Shown: positions 33,210 through 41,496 of the stretch, one piece after another
Layout: each line of letters opens with the position of its first letter
Numbering within the stretch: position 1 is the first letter of the stretch
Assembly (NCBI RefSeq): GCF_024494565.1
Contig: NZ_JANHDN010000004.1
Coordinates: 62,001-126,000 of the forward strand
Length of the DNA: 64,000 nucleotides
Source of the DNA: Halorubrum rutilum
GTDB taxonomy: Archaea; Halobacteriota; Halobacteria; Halobacteriales; Haloferacaceae
Direction: 5' to 3'
Notes under the pieces: generated by a model
The model's input: the letters and a program-made list of their open reading frames with translations, nothing else
Databases searched by the model: none
Told to the model about the DNA's origin: nothing
Made by a program: the position numbers and the translations under genes

Positions 33210-34310
33210 ATGCGCGATTTCGTCGTCGTCGGCGCCGGCCCGCCGGGCTCCCGGTTCGCCAGGCGCGCGGCCGAGGCCGGCCGCGACGTCGTCGTCTTCG
33301 AGAAGGGGACGGTCGGCGAGCCGCTGGCGTGCTCGGGGCACGTCTCCGACGACGTCTGGGGATACGTCCCCGACGCGGCCCGCGACCGGCTCCGGCAGAA
33401 CCGGGTGTACGGCGCGCGGTTCCACGTCGGCGGTCCCGGCTCGACGGCGTACCCGTTCTACAAGGATCGACCCGTCTCGAACGTGATCGACCGCGTCGGG
33501 CTCGACCGGACGCTCGCCGACTGCGCGCGCGAGGCGGGCGCCGACGTGCGCGAGGGCCACACCGTCCTCGACGTGGACGAGCGGCCGGACCGCGTCGCCG
33601 TCGAGGTCCGGACCCCCGACGGCGACGTGGAGACAGTCGAGGCGCGGATGGTCGCCGGCTGCGACGGCCCCACCTCCCGCGTGCGCCGGTCGCTCGACCT
33701 CCCCGAACCGGACGAGCTGCTCCACGGCGTGCTCGCCTTCGACGACGCCCCGGACGACGGCGACCTCGTCGACGTCCACCTCACCGCGCCGACGTTCTTC
33801 GCGTGGCGGATCCCGCGGGGCGACGCGGGCGTCGAGTACGGGCTCGCGGCGCCCCCCAGCGACGACGTCACGGCGATGTTCGACCGGCTCACCGACGCGT
33901 ACGGCGCGACGACCGAGCGCTTCTGCTCCGGAGCGATCCCGGTCGGCCCCCCGGACCGGGTCACGACCGACCGCGCGTTCCTGATCGGCGACGCGGCCGC
34001 GCAGACGAAGCCGTTCACCGGCGGCGGGATACTGTACGGGATGACCGCGGCCGACGTGGCCGCGGACGCGATCGATCCCGGGGACCCCGCCACCCTCGCC
34101 GACTACGAGTCCGGCTGGCGGGACGAGATCGGCCGCGAGATCCTCCTCGGAAAGGGGATCCGTCGGTGCTACTCGCTGCCGGAACCCGTACAGCGGCTCG
34201 GCCTGCGGGCGCTGTCGGGCGAGATCGGCGTCCACATGGACCGCCCGAGTTCCTTTTTCTCGGCGACGCACCTCCGGCGGCTGTTCTCGCGGAGCGACCC
34301 GCCGGAGTGA
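33210..34310 (+). CDS. Geranylgeranyl reductase family FAD-dependent oxidoreductase
   Basis: This 366-aa flavoprotein has the FAD loop VVVGAGPPGSRFARRAAEAG (about 5-24), GEPLACSGHVSDD (the family Cys-x-Gly-His block), a central GCDGPTSRVRRSL NAD/FAD site, and GDAAAQTKPFTGGGILYGM, the GD motif plus the GGI loop typical of geranylgeranyl and digeranylgeranyl reductases. It should use FAD to reduce double bonds in isoprenoid chains of membrane lipids or quinones. The substrate is uncertain since haloarchaea have several paralogues, including the partial one at 1-416. It follows the DUF255 gene by 41 nt in the same direction and may share its transcript. Confidence 0.87.
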   Translation: MRDFVVVGAGPPGSRFARRAAEAGRDVVVFEKGTVGEPLACSGHVSDDVWGYVPDAARDRLRQNRVYGARFHVGGPGSTAYPFYKDRPVSNVIDRVGLDRTLADCAREAGADVREGHTVLDVDERPDRVAVEVRTPDGDVETVEARMVAGCDGPTSRVRRSLDLPEPDELLHGVLAFDDAPDDGDLVDVHLTAPTFFAWRIPRGDAGVEYGLAAPPSDDVTAMFDRLTDAYGATTERFCSGAIPVGPPDRVTTDRAFLIGDAAAQTKPFTGGGILYGMTAADVAADAIDPGDPATLADYESGWRDEIGREILLGKGIRRCYSLPEPVQRLGLRALSGEIGVHMDRPSSFFSATHLRRLFSRSDPPE

Positions 34311-34368
34311 CCGGGACGGTCTTCCAATTAACCGAAACGGCGTTTAAGACGGCGCCCGGACGCGACCG

Positions 34369-34833
34369 TTACTCCCCGACGACCTCGGCGAAGGAGACGT
34401 TCTCGCGGACGCTCGTGATCTCGACGGTCGGCTCGTCGCCCGGCTCGGAGTCGGGGACGATGACGACGTAGCCGCGCTCGATCTTCGCGATCCCGTCGCC
34501 CTTGTCGCCGAGCGTCTCGATCGTGACCTCGCGGACGTCGCCCTCGGAGACCGGCGGTCCGGCGGCCGCGTCGCCGGGGGAGCGCGCCGCGGAACTCCCC
34601 GTCCCGTTACCGGTGACGCCGCGGTCCGTCGACGATGCGTCGGCCGCGGAGCCGGTCGAGGCGGCGGCCTCGTCGCCCCCGCCTCGGGCTATCAGCGCGA
34701 CGCGGTAGGTCCCGCCGGGCTCGACCGTCCCGTGCTCGATTTCCGAAGCGGGGACGGCGACGACGTGGTCGCCGTCCCGCTCCTCGACCTCTCCGGTGAA
34801 CAGACACGCGAGCGAATCGGTGATCTCGACCAT
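34369..34833 (-). CDS. TRAM domain protein
   Basis: This 154-aa protein starts at ATG 34833 (MVEITDSLACLFTGEVEERD). The C-terminal ~60 residues form a TRAM beta-barrel: REVTIETLGDKGDGIAKIER then GYVVIVPDSEPGDEPTVEIT and NVSFAEVV. Such small RNA-binding proteins are abundant in archaea and act as cold-shock-like RNA chaperones or translation-related factors. A Gly/Ala/Ser-rich linker (about 55-90) separates it from an N-terminal half with a similar beta-barrel flavour (EERDGDHVVAVPASEIEHGT). The RNA target is unknown. It is convergent with the GGR-like gene and divergent from the dehydratase at 34977. Confidence 0.87.
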   Translation of the reverse strand: MVEITDSLACLFTGEVEERDGDHVVAVPASEIEHGTVEPGGTYRVALIARGGGDEAAASTGSAADASSTDRGVTGNGTGSSAARSPGDAAAGPPVSEGDVREVTIETLGDKGDGIAKIERGYVVIVPDSEPGDEPTVEITSVRENVSFAEVVGE

Positions 34834-34976
34834 GGGCCACGTTGCGAACACGGTAATGAAAAGCTCCCTATTCGCGCTCCGGCGCACGGGCTTCCCCCGC
34901 GCGGATCCCCGGGGCGCGAGCGGGCCGAACGCGCCCGAACGCAAACGTTTACCCCGTTCCGAATGAATCGCGGGCC

Positions 34977-36209
34977 GTGAGCCGAAACTACGAGTCGCTC
35001 CACGACCCGAACGCGGAGTACACGATGCGGGAGCTCTCCGCGGAGACGATGGAGGTCACGGGCTCGCGGGGCGGGGGCCGCGACGTCGAGATCACGGACG
35101 TCCAGACGACGATGGTCGACGGGAACTTCCCGTGGACGCTCGTCCGCGTCTACACCGACGCGGGCGTCGTCGGCACCGGCGAGGCGTACTGGGGCGCGGG
35201 CGTTCCGGAACTCATCGAGCGCATGAAGCCGTTCGTCGTCGGCGAGAACCCGCTCGACATCGACCGCCTCTACGAGCACCTCATCCAGAAGATGTCCGGT
35301 GAGGGCTCGGTCGAGGGCGTCACCGTCACCGCGATCTCCGGCATCGAGGTCGCGCTCCACGACCTCGCCGGGAAGATCCTCGACGTGCCGGCCTACCAGC
35401 TGCTCGGCGGGAAGTACCGCGACCGGCTGCGCGTCTACTGCGACTGCCACACCGAGGCGGAGGCCGACCCGGACGCCTGCGCCGACGAGGCCGAGCGCGT
35501 CGTCGACGAGCTCGGCTACGACGCGCTGAAGTTCGACCTCGACGTCCCCTCGGGCCTGGAGAAGGACCGCGCGAACCGCCACCTCCGCCCGGGCGAGATC
35601 CGCCACAAGGCGGAGATCGTCGAGAAGGTCACCGAGCGCGTGAAGGACGAGGCGGACGTCGCCTTCGACTGCCACTGGACGTTCTCGGGCGGCTCCGCGA
35701 AGCGCCTCGCGGAGGCCATCAACGACCACGACGTGTGGTGGCTCGAAGACCCCGTCCCGCCGGAGAACCTGGAGGTGCAGGAGGAGGTCACCAAGGGCAC
35801 GACCACGCCGATCGCGGTCGGCGAGAACCGCTACCGCGTCACGGAGCTGCGCCGGCTCATCGAGAACCAGGCGGTCGACATCGTCGCGCCCGACCTGCCG
35901 AAGGTCGGCGGGATGCGCGAGACCCGCAAGATCGCCGACGTGGCGAACCAGTACTACGTCCCGGTCGCGATGCACAACGTCGCGTCCCCGATCGCGACGA
36001 TGGCGGCGACGCACGTCGGCGCCGCGATCCCGAACTCGCTCGCGATCGAGTACCACTCCTACGAGCTCGGCTGGTGGGAGGACCTCGTCGAGGAGGACGT
36101 CATCGAGGACGGCTACATCGAGGTGCCGGAGGAGCCGGGCCTCGGCGTCACGCTCGACATGGACACCGTCGAGGCGCACATGGTCGAAGGTGAGACGTTG
36201 TTCGACTGA
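34977..36209 (+). CDS. gad: Enolase-superfamily sugar-acid dehydratase (gluconate/galactonate dehydratase type)
   Basis: This 410-aa member of the mandelate racemase/muconate lactonizing branch starts at GTG 34977, since the nearby ATG is followed by a stop. The capping domain has MVDGNFPWTLVRVYTDAGVV. The barrel has the Lys in LKFDLDVP, Mg ligands Asp in FDCHWTF, Glu in WLEDPVPPEN and Glu in VGENRYRV, and the catalytic His in AMHNVASP. From memory it is close to the gluconate dehydratase of the semiphosphorylative Entner-Doudoroff path in Haloferax; xylonate or galactonate dehydratase cannot be excluded. It would convert a sugar acid to its 2-keto-3-deoxy form. The last codons lie in the first unit of a 57-bp tandem repeat. 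Confidence 0.85.
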   Translation: MSRNYESLHDPNAEYTMRELSAETMEVTGSRGGGRDVEITDVQTTMVDGNFPWTLVRVYTDAGVVGTGEAYWGAGVPELIERMKPFVVGENPLDIDRLYEHLIQKMSGEGSVEGVTVTAISGIEVALHDLAGKILDVPAYQLLGGKYRDRLRVYCDCHTEAEADPDACADEAERVVDELGYDALKFDLDVPSGLEKDRANRHLRPGEIRHKAEIVEKVTERVKDEADVAFDCHWTFSGGSAKRLAEAINDHDVWWLEDPVPPENLEVQEEVTKGTTTPIAVGENRYRVTELRRLIENQAVDIVAPDLPKVGGMRETRKIADVANQYYVPVAMHNVASPIATMAATHVGAAIPNSLAIEYHSYELGWWEDLVEEDVIEDGYIEVPEEPGLGVTLDMDTVEAHMVEGETLFD

Positions 36210-36344
36210 GCGGAGCGAAGTCGAGCCGGATTGACGAGCGCAGCGAGTTTATCGGTGTTCGACTGAGCGGAGCGAAGTCGAGCCGGATTGACGAGCGCAG
36301 CGAGTTTATCGGTGTTCGACTGAGCGGAGCGAAGTCGAGCCGGA
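36200..36344. repeat. 57-bp tandem repeat overlapping the dehydratase stop codon
   Basis: Two complete identical 57-nt units (36200-36256, 36257-36313) and a 31-nt third copy (36314-36344) begin GTTCGACTGAGCGGAGCGAA. Unit 1 includes the last codons and stop of the dehydratase; the others are non-coding copies. Each unit contains imperfect palindromes (TCGACT/AGTCGA around GAGCGGAGCGA; GAGCGCAGCGAG). It looks like recent amplification of a 3' untranslated hairpin. Confidence 0.92.
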
Positions 36345-36549
36345 TGGACGAGTCGCCCGCGTGACGCGAACCGACCTCGCGGCGGACCCGTCCGTCGGCG
36401 CCGACATTTTCTACGACTGATATTCGTCCCGGCGACCCGCACCCGTCGCGGGAACCGGCGTCCGAAACGCGTCGCTACTTCACCGTTCCCGGCGCCGAAC
36501 GCGACGATCCGAGCGCAACCAGCAATATATTCCGGTACACAACGCGTTC
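36345..36549. other. Intergenic sequence with no recognised feature
   Basis: Between the 57-bp repeats and the peroxidase promoter region I see no gene, further repeat or RNA. Confidence 0.5.
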
Positions 36550-36571
36550 ACAATTTATTCAGAAAAATTGT
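36550..36571. promoter_or_regulatory. Candidate operator upstream of the peroxidase (inverted repeat)
   Basis: ACAATTT and AAATTGT form a perfect 7-bp inverted repeat with an 8-nt spacer. It directly abuts a TATA-like TTATATTTT, and the pocket is much A/T richer than its surroundings. A bound repressor would cover the promoter. Confidence 0.4.
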
Positions 36572-36579
36572 TATATTTT
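36571..36579 (+). promoter_or_regulatory. TATA-like box of the peroxidase gene
   Basis: TTATATTTT lies about 24 nt before the ATG at 36599. Confidence 0.5.
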
Positions 36580-36598
36580 CCCGTTGACGGGTGCCGGT

Positions 36599-38680
36599 AT
36601 GTCAGCGGGAACACAGCTCAGGGGACGGGTCGTCGACGGGGACGAGGAGCCGCTGTCGGGTCGTATCGTCGTGGGAGAGCGACGGGGGACCGACGCGCCG
36701 GTCGGCCACTGGACCACCGACGGCGACGGCGCGTTCGTGATCGAGTCCGACGGGGGCGTCGACGGGGGAGCGCTCGACCCCGACGAGGTGACGTTCACGG
36801 TGCGGAACCCGATGCGGGGCGGCGCCAAGGAGCGCGTCCGGCGGCGGGAGCGGGTCGACCGCGGGGACGGCCTCGGCCTCCGGCTCGTCGTCGCCGCCCC
36901 GTCCGTCGCGATGCACGGCGCGAGCGAACACCGCGGGATGAACGACGCGGCGTGCACCGAGATGGGTCCGATCAGGAGCCACCGCTTCTACACCCAGTTC
37001 CCCCGGCTCGACGTGTACGAGCGCGACGAGGCGCTGTTGCGGACGCTCGGCGGCGCGGGAGACGACGGGACCGACGCGCCGATGATAGAGCCCGCGGACG
37101 ACCCGGTCGGGGACGCCGAGACGCCGGCGGCGTACGGGATATTCGCCCAGTTCGTCGACCACGACATCACCTTCGACCCGACCTCCGACATCGACCGGCG
37201 GAACGACCCCGCGGCGCTCCGGAACTTCCGGACCCCCGCGCTCGACCTCGACTCCGTCTACCGCCACGGGAGCGAGACGGCGCCGTACCTCTACGATCAC
37301 GAGGGCGACGAGGCCCACCTGATCACCGGGGAGGCCGAGGGGATCGGCGACCGCCCCGACGGGCTGCCCGGTACCGACCTCCAGCGGAACGGGCAGGGGC
37401 GGGCGCTGATCGGCGACCCCCGGAACGACGAGAACGTCGTCGTCTCCCAGCTCTAGCTCGCGTTCGTGAACTTCCACAACCGGGTCGTCGACCACCTCCG
37501 CGGCCCGGGCGCGTCGCTGATCGAGGAGGGCGAGGGCGTGCTGGAGGCCGCACAGCGGCTCGTCAGGTGGCACTACCAGTGGCTCGTGCGCCGGGATCTG
37601 CTCCCGCGGATCTGCGACCGGTACGTGCTCGACGACGTCGAGCGGAACGGTCGGGAGTTCTTCCTCCCAGAGGGGTCCGACCCCGCCATCGCGGTCGAGT
37701 TCGCGGGGGCCGCCTACCGGTTCGGCCACAGCATGATCCGCCACGAGTACGACGTGAACGAGGCGTCCGGGAACGTCCCGCTGTTCCCGTCCGACGCGAG
37801 CGACGCGCCGACGCTCCGCGGTTTCGGCCCCGTGGAGAGCGACCTCGTCGTCGACTGGACGCGCCTGCTCGACACCGGGGACGGCGACTACCAGCACGCG
37901 CGCAAGATCGACCCGCTGCTCGCGCCGGCGCTGTTCGACCTCCCGATGCCGGGCGAGGACTCGCTCGCGCTGCGGAACCTGCTCCGCGGGGAGGCGCTCG
38001 GGCTGGCCTCCGGGCAGGACGTGGCGCGTCGGATGGGGATCGACCCGATCGGTAACCGGGAGTTCGGCGACAACTCGCCCATCGTCGAGGCGCTCCGGCG
38101 ACACGAGCGCGGCGCCGACCCTGACGCCCCGCTGTGGTACTACGTCCTCGACGAGGCGCGCTATCAGGAGGACGGCGAGCGGCTCGGCGCGGTCGGCAGC
38201 CGGATCGTCGCCGAGACGCTGATCGGCCTCATGGAGCTCGACGAGACCGCCTACCCGAACGCCGCGCCCGACGGCTGGGAACCGTCGCTGCCGCGGCTCA
38301 CCCCGACCGACGGGTACACGCTCGCGGACCTGACCGCGTTCGCCGACGAGCCGAACCCTGACGGGCTGGTGATCGAGTCCGTCGACCCCGGCGCCGCCCC
38401 CGCCGACGCCCCGACCGACGAGTCGGTGACCCTCCGGAACGACGCGGCCGAGCCGGCCGACCTCGACGGCTACGTCCTCGACCTGGGCGGCCAGCGCGAC
38501 CCCCTCCCGGCGACGACGGTCGCGCCCGGCGCGACCCTCACGGTCCACGTCGGGAGCGGGAGCGACGGCGCGGGCGACGTCTACCTCGACCGGGGGGCCG
38601 CCGCGCTCAACGACGAGGGCGACGTCGTGACGCTCCTCGCGCCCGACGGCGAGCCGAGCACGCGACGGGTGTACGGCTGA
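36599..38680 (+). pseudogene. Animal-type heme peroxidase with C-terminal lamin-tail domain, interrupted by an in-frame TAG
   Basis: The reading frame spans 694 codons with a single TAG at 37454-37456 and no frame change. Before the stop lie a carboxypeptidase-regulatory-like beta segment (GRVVDGDEEPLSGRIVVGER) and FAQFVDHDITFDPTSDIDRR, the distal-His motif of animal-type heme peroxidases. After it come FVNFHNRVVDHLRG and YRFGHSMIRHEYDVNE with the proximal His, so the catalytic domain is cut in two. The last ~105 residues (VIESVDPGAA...ESVTLRNDAAEPADLDGYVL) form a lamin-tail-like beta domain. Homologues usually read a Gln or His at the stop position; one base (CAG to TAG) suffices. It could be a fresh null mutation, readthrough or a base error. 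No signal peptide is seen. Confidence 0.8.
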
Positions 38681-38682
38681 GG

Positions 38683-39468
38683 TCAGTCGCCGTCGGCCAG
38701 CCCGTCGATCCCGACCGGGTCGAGCCCCCGTCGGTCCAGCTCCGCCTCGATCTCGCGGGCCCGCGGCGCGATCTCGTCGGGCTCGTGGCTGTCGGTACCC
38801 ACGGTCACCGGGACGCCGGCGTCGACGAGGCGGTTGAGGAACGCCGGCGCCGGGTGGAACTCGCCGTAGTCGTCGAGCAGGCGCCCGGCGTTGATCTCCG
38901 GGACCGTCCGCGAGTCGCGGAAGGCGTCGGCGACGGCGGCGTAGTGGTCCTCGGTCGCGAACCCGCGGAGGTGCGGGTTGCGCTCGATCAGGTCCGGGTG
39001 CGCGGCGACCGCGAACAGCTCCGAGTCGATCAGCGAGACGAGCTCCTCGAAGTACCGGTCGACGAGCGTGCGCCGCTCCGCCGCCGGCTTGTCGGCGAAG
39101 TGCGACCGCGCGTGGACGTTCGCGCCGTCGAGCTCGTGGACGCTGCCGACCGCGTAGTCGAAGCCGGCCTCGTCGAGGAAGTCGGCGATCGCCGCCTCGT
39201 GCGCGGGGTCGTAGTCCATCTCCACGGCGTCGAACACGTCGATATCGGCGTCCGCGCGGACCTCCTCGATCGCCGTCCGGCGCCGCTCGTACGTCAGGTC
39301 GAGGTTGAACCCGAGCGCGCGCCGGTACCGCCTCGCGCCGGCCTCGGGCGAGACGTTGCAGTGGTCGGCGAACCCGATCCCGTCGAGGCCCGCGTCGGCC
39401 GCGGCCTCGACCATCCACCGCAGGAACGCCCCGTCCGAGTAGTTCGTGTGAGCGTGGAGGTCGTACAC
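38683..39468 (-). CDS. PHP-domain metal-dependent phosphatase (histidinol-phosphatase-like)
   Basis: This 261-aa PHP protein starts at GTG 39468. Metal-binding motifs are in order: DLHAHTNYSDGA (motif I), GFADHCNVS (II), AVEMDYDP and GSVHELDG (middle ligands), AAHPDLIERN (III) and GTDSHEPDEIA (IV). These resemble HisK/HisJ histidinol-phosphate phosphatases and related nucleoside or sugar phosphatases. It probably hydrolyses a small phosphate ester in the cytoplasm. Histidine synthesis is possible but unproven, as no his genes are nearby. It ends 2 nt after the convergent peroxidase gene. Confidence 0.87.
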   Translation of the reverse strand: MYDLHAHTNYSDGAFLRWMVEAAADAGLDGIGFADHCNVSPEAGARRYRRALGFNLDLTYERRRTAIEEVRADADIDVFDAVEMDYDPAHEAAIADFLDEAGFDYAVGSVHELDGANVHARSHFADKPAAERRTLVDRYFEELVSLIDSELFAVAAHPDLIERNPHLRGFATEDHYAAVADAFRDSRTVPEINAGRLLDDYGEFHPAPAFLNRLVDAGVPVTVGTDSHEPDEIAPRAREIEAELDRRGLDPVGIDGLADGD

Positions 39469-39552
39469 GCGGGTCCGTACGTCGCGCGTCGACTCGTAGC
39501 TTCGGGTCCGCGGGGCCGCTCGGCGAGGGGACTCCCCGTCCCTCGGCGAGGC

Positions 39553-40725
39553 TCAGTACCCAGTCCCGAGCGCCCAGTTCGCCGCGAGCACGGCGAACGT
39601 GACGCCGAACAGGGCCGCCAGGATCGCGAAGGAGACGCCCCACCCGAACAGGTCGGCCGCGAGCCCGACGCCGACGGAGCCCGCGGAGCCGACCACGGTG
39701 TACACCGTCCGGACGAGCCCGAAGCCGGCGCCGCGCTCCGCGTCGCTCAGCGCGTCCATGAACCGCGGGTCGATCGCCGAGAAGAAGCTCGCGCCGGAGC
39801 CGGCCAACAACACGCCGACCGCGACACCGGCGAGCCCGGGACCGAAGACGAACGCGGCGGTGCCGACCGCGCCCGCGAGCATCGCCCCGCCGATGGCCGT
39901 GTCGCGGCCCGCCAGGTCGGAGAGCCGGCCGAGCCCCACCTGCGCGACGGCGCGGACGACGAAGAACGCCGAGAACACCCCGGCGGCGGCCGACGGCGAG
40001 TACTCCCGGAACTCGACGAGGAACGTCGGGAGGAACGACATCACTCCCTGCACGACGTAGGTGCCGGTCATCGCGACGAACAGAGGGAGGAGGACGCTCG
40101 GCCGCGAGAGGACCTCGACGAGCGGCGTGAGCGCGAACCGCTCCCGCATCGGCTGGTCGGGGCGCCGCGGCTCGGTCGGTCGGACGCGCCACGCGAACAG
40201 CAGGAACACCGGCGCGCCGACGAGCGCGGCCAGCGCGACCGCGGGGCGCCAGCCGTACCGGACCCCCACCCACGCCGCGGCGACGGGCGCGACGAGCCCG
40301 GCCAGGGGACCGCCGACCGAGTGGAGCCCGATCGCGGTCCCGAGGTCGTCGAAGGTCCGCGAGAGCAGCGTCGTCGCCACCGCGTAGTGGAGCCCGGCGA
40401 CGAGCCCCAAGAGCACCGCCGCCAGCACGAACGCGGGGAAGACGGGCGCGAGCCCCAACACGACGCTCATCGCCGCGGTGCCGCCGACGGCGACGAGGAT
40501 CACGAGCCGCTCGCCGTACCGGTCCGCGAGCACGCCGCTCGGGAACTGGGCGGCGCCGTACGCCAGCCACATGCCGGAGAGCGCGACCCCGATGGCGGTG
40601 TTCGACGCCCCGAAGTCGTCGACGATCAGGGGGACGACGGGGCTGATCGCCAGCCTGGCGAAGTACGTCACGAGGAACGCGAGCATGCACAGCGACAGCA
40701 CCGTGTGGCGGTACCCCCAGCTCAT
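39553..40725 (-). CDS. Major facilitator superfamily transporter
   Basis: This 390-aa protein has about 12 hydrophobic helices. The loop 2-3 motif LADRYGERLVILVA matches MFS motif A (D-R-x-G-R-R), and the second half has a related GRLSDLAGRDTAIG. The opening MSWGYRHTVLSLCMLAFLVT runs straight into helix 1. Substrate cannot be predicted. Similar haloarchaeal carriers are annotated as nitrate, sugar or drug transporters with little support. It is the last of a run of minus-strand genes from 43738, with 129 nt to the previous one, so it may be a separate transcript. Confidence 0.9.
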   Translation of the reverse strand: MSWGYRHTVLSLCMLAFLVTYFARLAISPVVPLIVDDFGASNTAIGVALSGMWLAYGAAQFPSGVLADRYGERLVILVAVGGTAAMSVVLGLAPVFPAFVLAAVLLGLVAGLHYAVATTLLSRTFDDLGTAIGLHSVGGPLAGLVAPVAAAWVGVRYGWRPAVALAALVGAPVFLLFAWRVRPTEPRRPDQPMRERFALTPLVEVLSRPSVLLPLFVAMTGTYVVQGVMSFLPTFLVEFREYSPSAAAGVFSAFFVVRAVAQVGLGRLSDLAGRDTAIGGAMLAGAVGTAAFVFGPGLAGVAVGVLLAGSGASFFSAIDPRFMDALSDAERGAGFGLVRTVYTVVGSAGSVGVGLAADLFGWGVSFAILAALFGVTFAVLAANWALGTGY

Positions 40726-40854
40726 CCGACGCTCATTGGCACGTCGTCGGTCCGGTCGGCGGTCAACGCTTTCGGTTCCGGACGCGGCCGCCGGCTCCGG
40801 CTTCGGTCTCGCGCGCTCTCGCCCGCCTCCGGCGTCCTCGGGACGCCCCGCGAC

Positions 40855-41496
40855 TCACCCGACCGCGGCCGGATCGACGCGGCTCCCGACCCACAGCAGG
40901 GTGGCGACGAGGCCGGCCGCCGACAGCGGGAGGAACCACCCCATCACCGCGAGCAGTCCCGCGGAGGCCTGGACTCCGATCGCGAGCAGCAGCGTCGGGC
41001 CGCAGCAGGCGAACCCGGAGAGGATCCCGGGGACCCCGGCGGCGGCGCCCGCCCCGGCCTCGAGCCGGCAGGCCGCTGGCCCGCGCCGCGCGACCACGGA
41101 CACCGCGAGTGTCGCGCCGACGAGCGCGGCGAGACCGAGCCCGATGGCGGCGTTGACCGGCGCGAACAGGTACTCGACGGGCCCGACCGTCACCAGCGCG
41201 ACGGGCTCGTACTGGAAGGGCCCGACCCGCCGCGTCAGGAGCGCGAGCGGGTCGCTCGCGACGGCGACGTCGACGACGGGCCCCGGACCGGTCGCGCCGC
41301 CCCTCGCGGCGCCCCGGAGCCCGAGGTGCCCGACGCCGACGCCGTACGCGAGGGCGTACGCGACCGCGACGACCCCCGCCGTGACCCGACCCTCGCGCCG
41401 ACCGAGCGCCGCGCGGACGACGAACGCGGTCCGGCGGACGACCCCGATCGCCCGCGCCGTCGTCGACCCCGGCGACCCGCCGGTCTCAGCGGCCAT
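40855..41496 (-). CDS. Membrane protein with conserved Cys-Cys-Gly-Pro helix, DUF3179-linked
   Basis: This 213-aa protein has about five to six transmembrane helices (roughly 40-60, 105-130, 145-160, 165-185 and 188-207). Its most distinctive element is PGILSGFACCGPTLLLAIGV, a Cys-Cys pair within the membrane. Another Cys sits in PAACRLEAG. The paired cysteines suggest thiol redox or metal handling in the membrane, but I recognise no family. The start overlaps the end of the DUF3179 gene by 11 nt, so the two are very likely co-translated and functionally linked. Confidence 0.72.
   Translation of the reverse strand: MAAETGGSPGSTTARAIGVVRRTAFVVRAALGRREGRVTAGVVAVAYALAYGVGVGHLGLRGAARGGATGPGPVVDVAVASDPLALLTRRVGPFQYEPVALVTVGPVEYLFAPVNAAIGLGLAALVGATLAVSVVARRGPAACRLEAGAGAAAGVPGILSGFACCGPTLLLAIGVQASAGLLAVMGWFLPLSAAGLVATLLWVGSRVDPAAVG

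Noticed and set aside
36602..40690. Minus-strand open frame of about 1,360 codons
   Set aside because: It overlaps the peroxidase, PHP and MFS genes, all with clear motifs. Its Arg/Ala/Gly-rich composition is typical of antisense frames in high-GC DNA.
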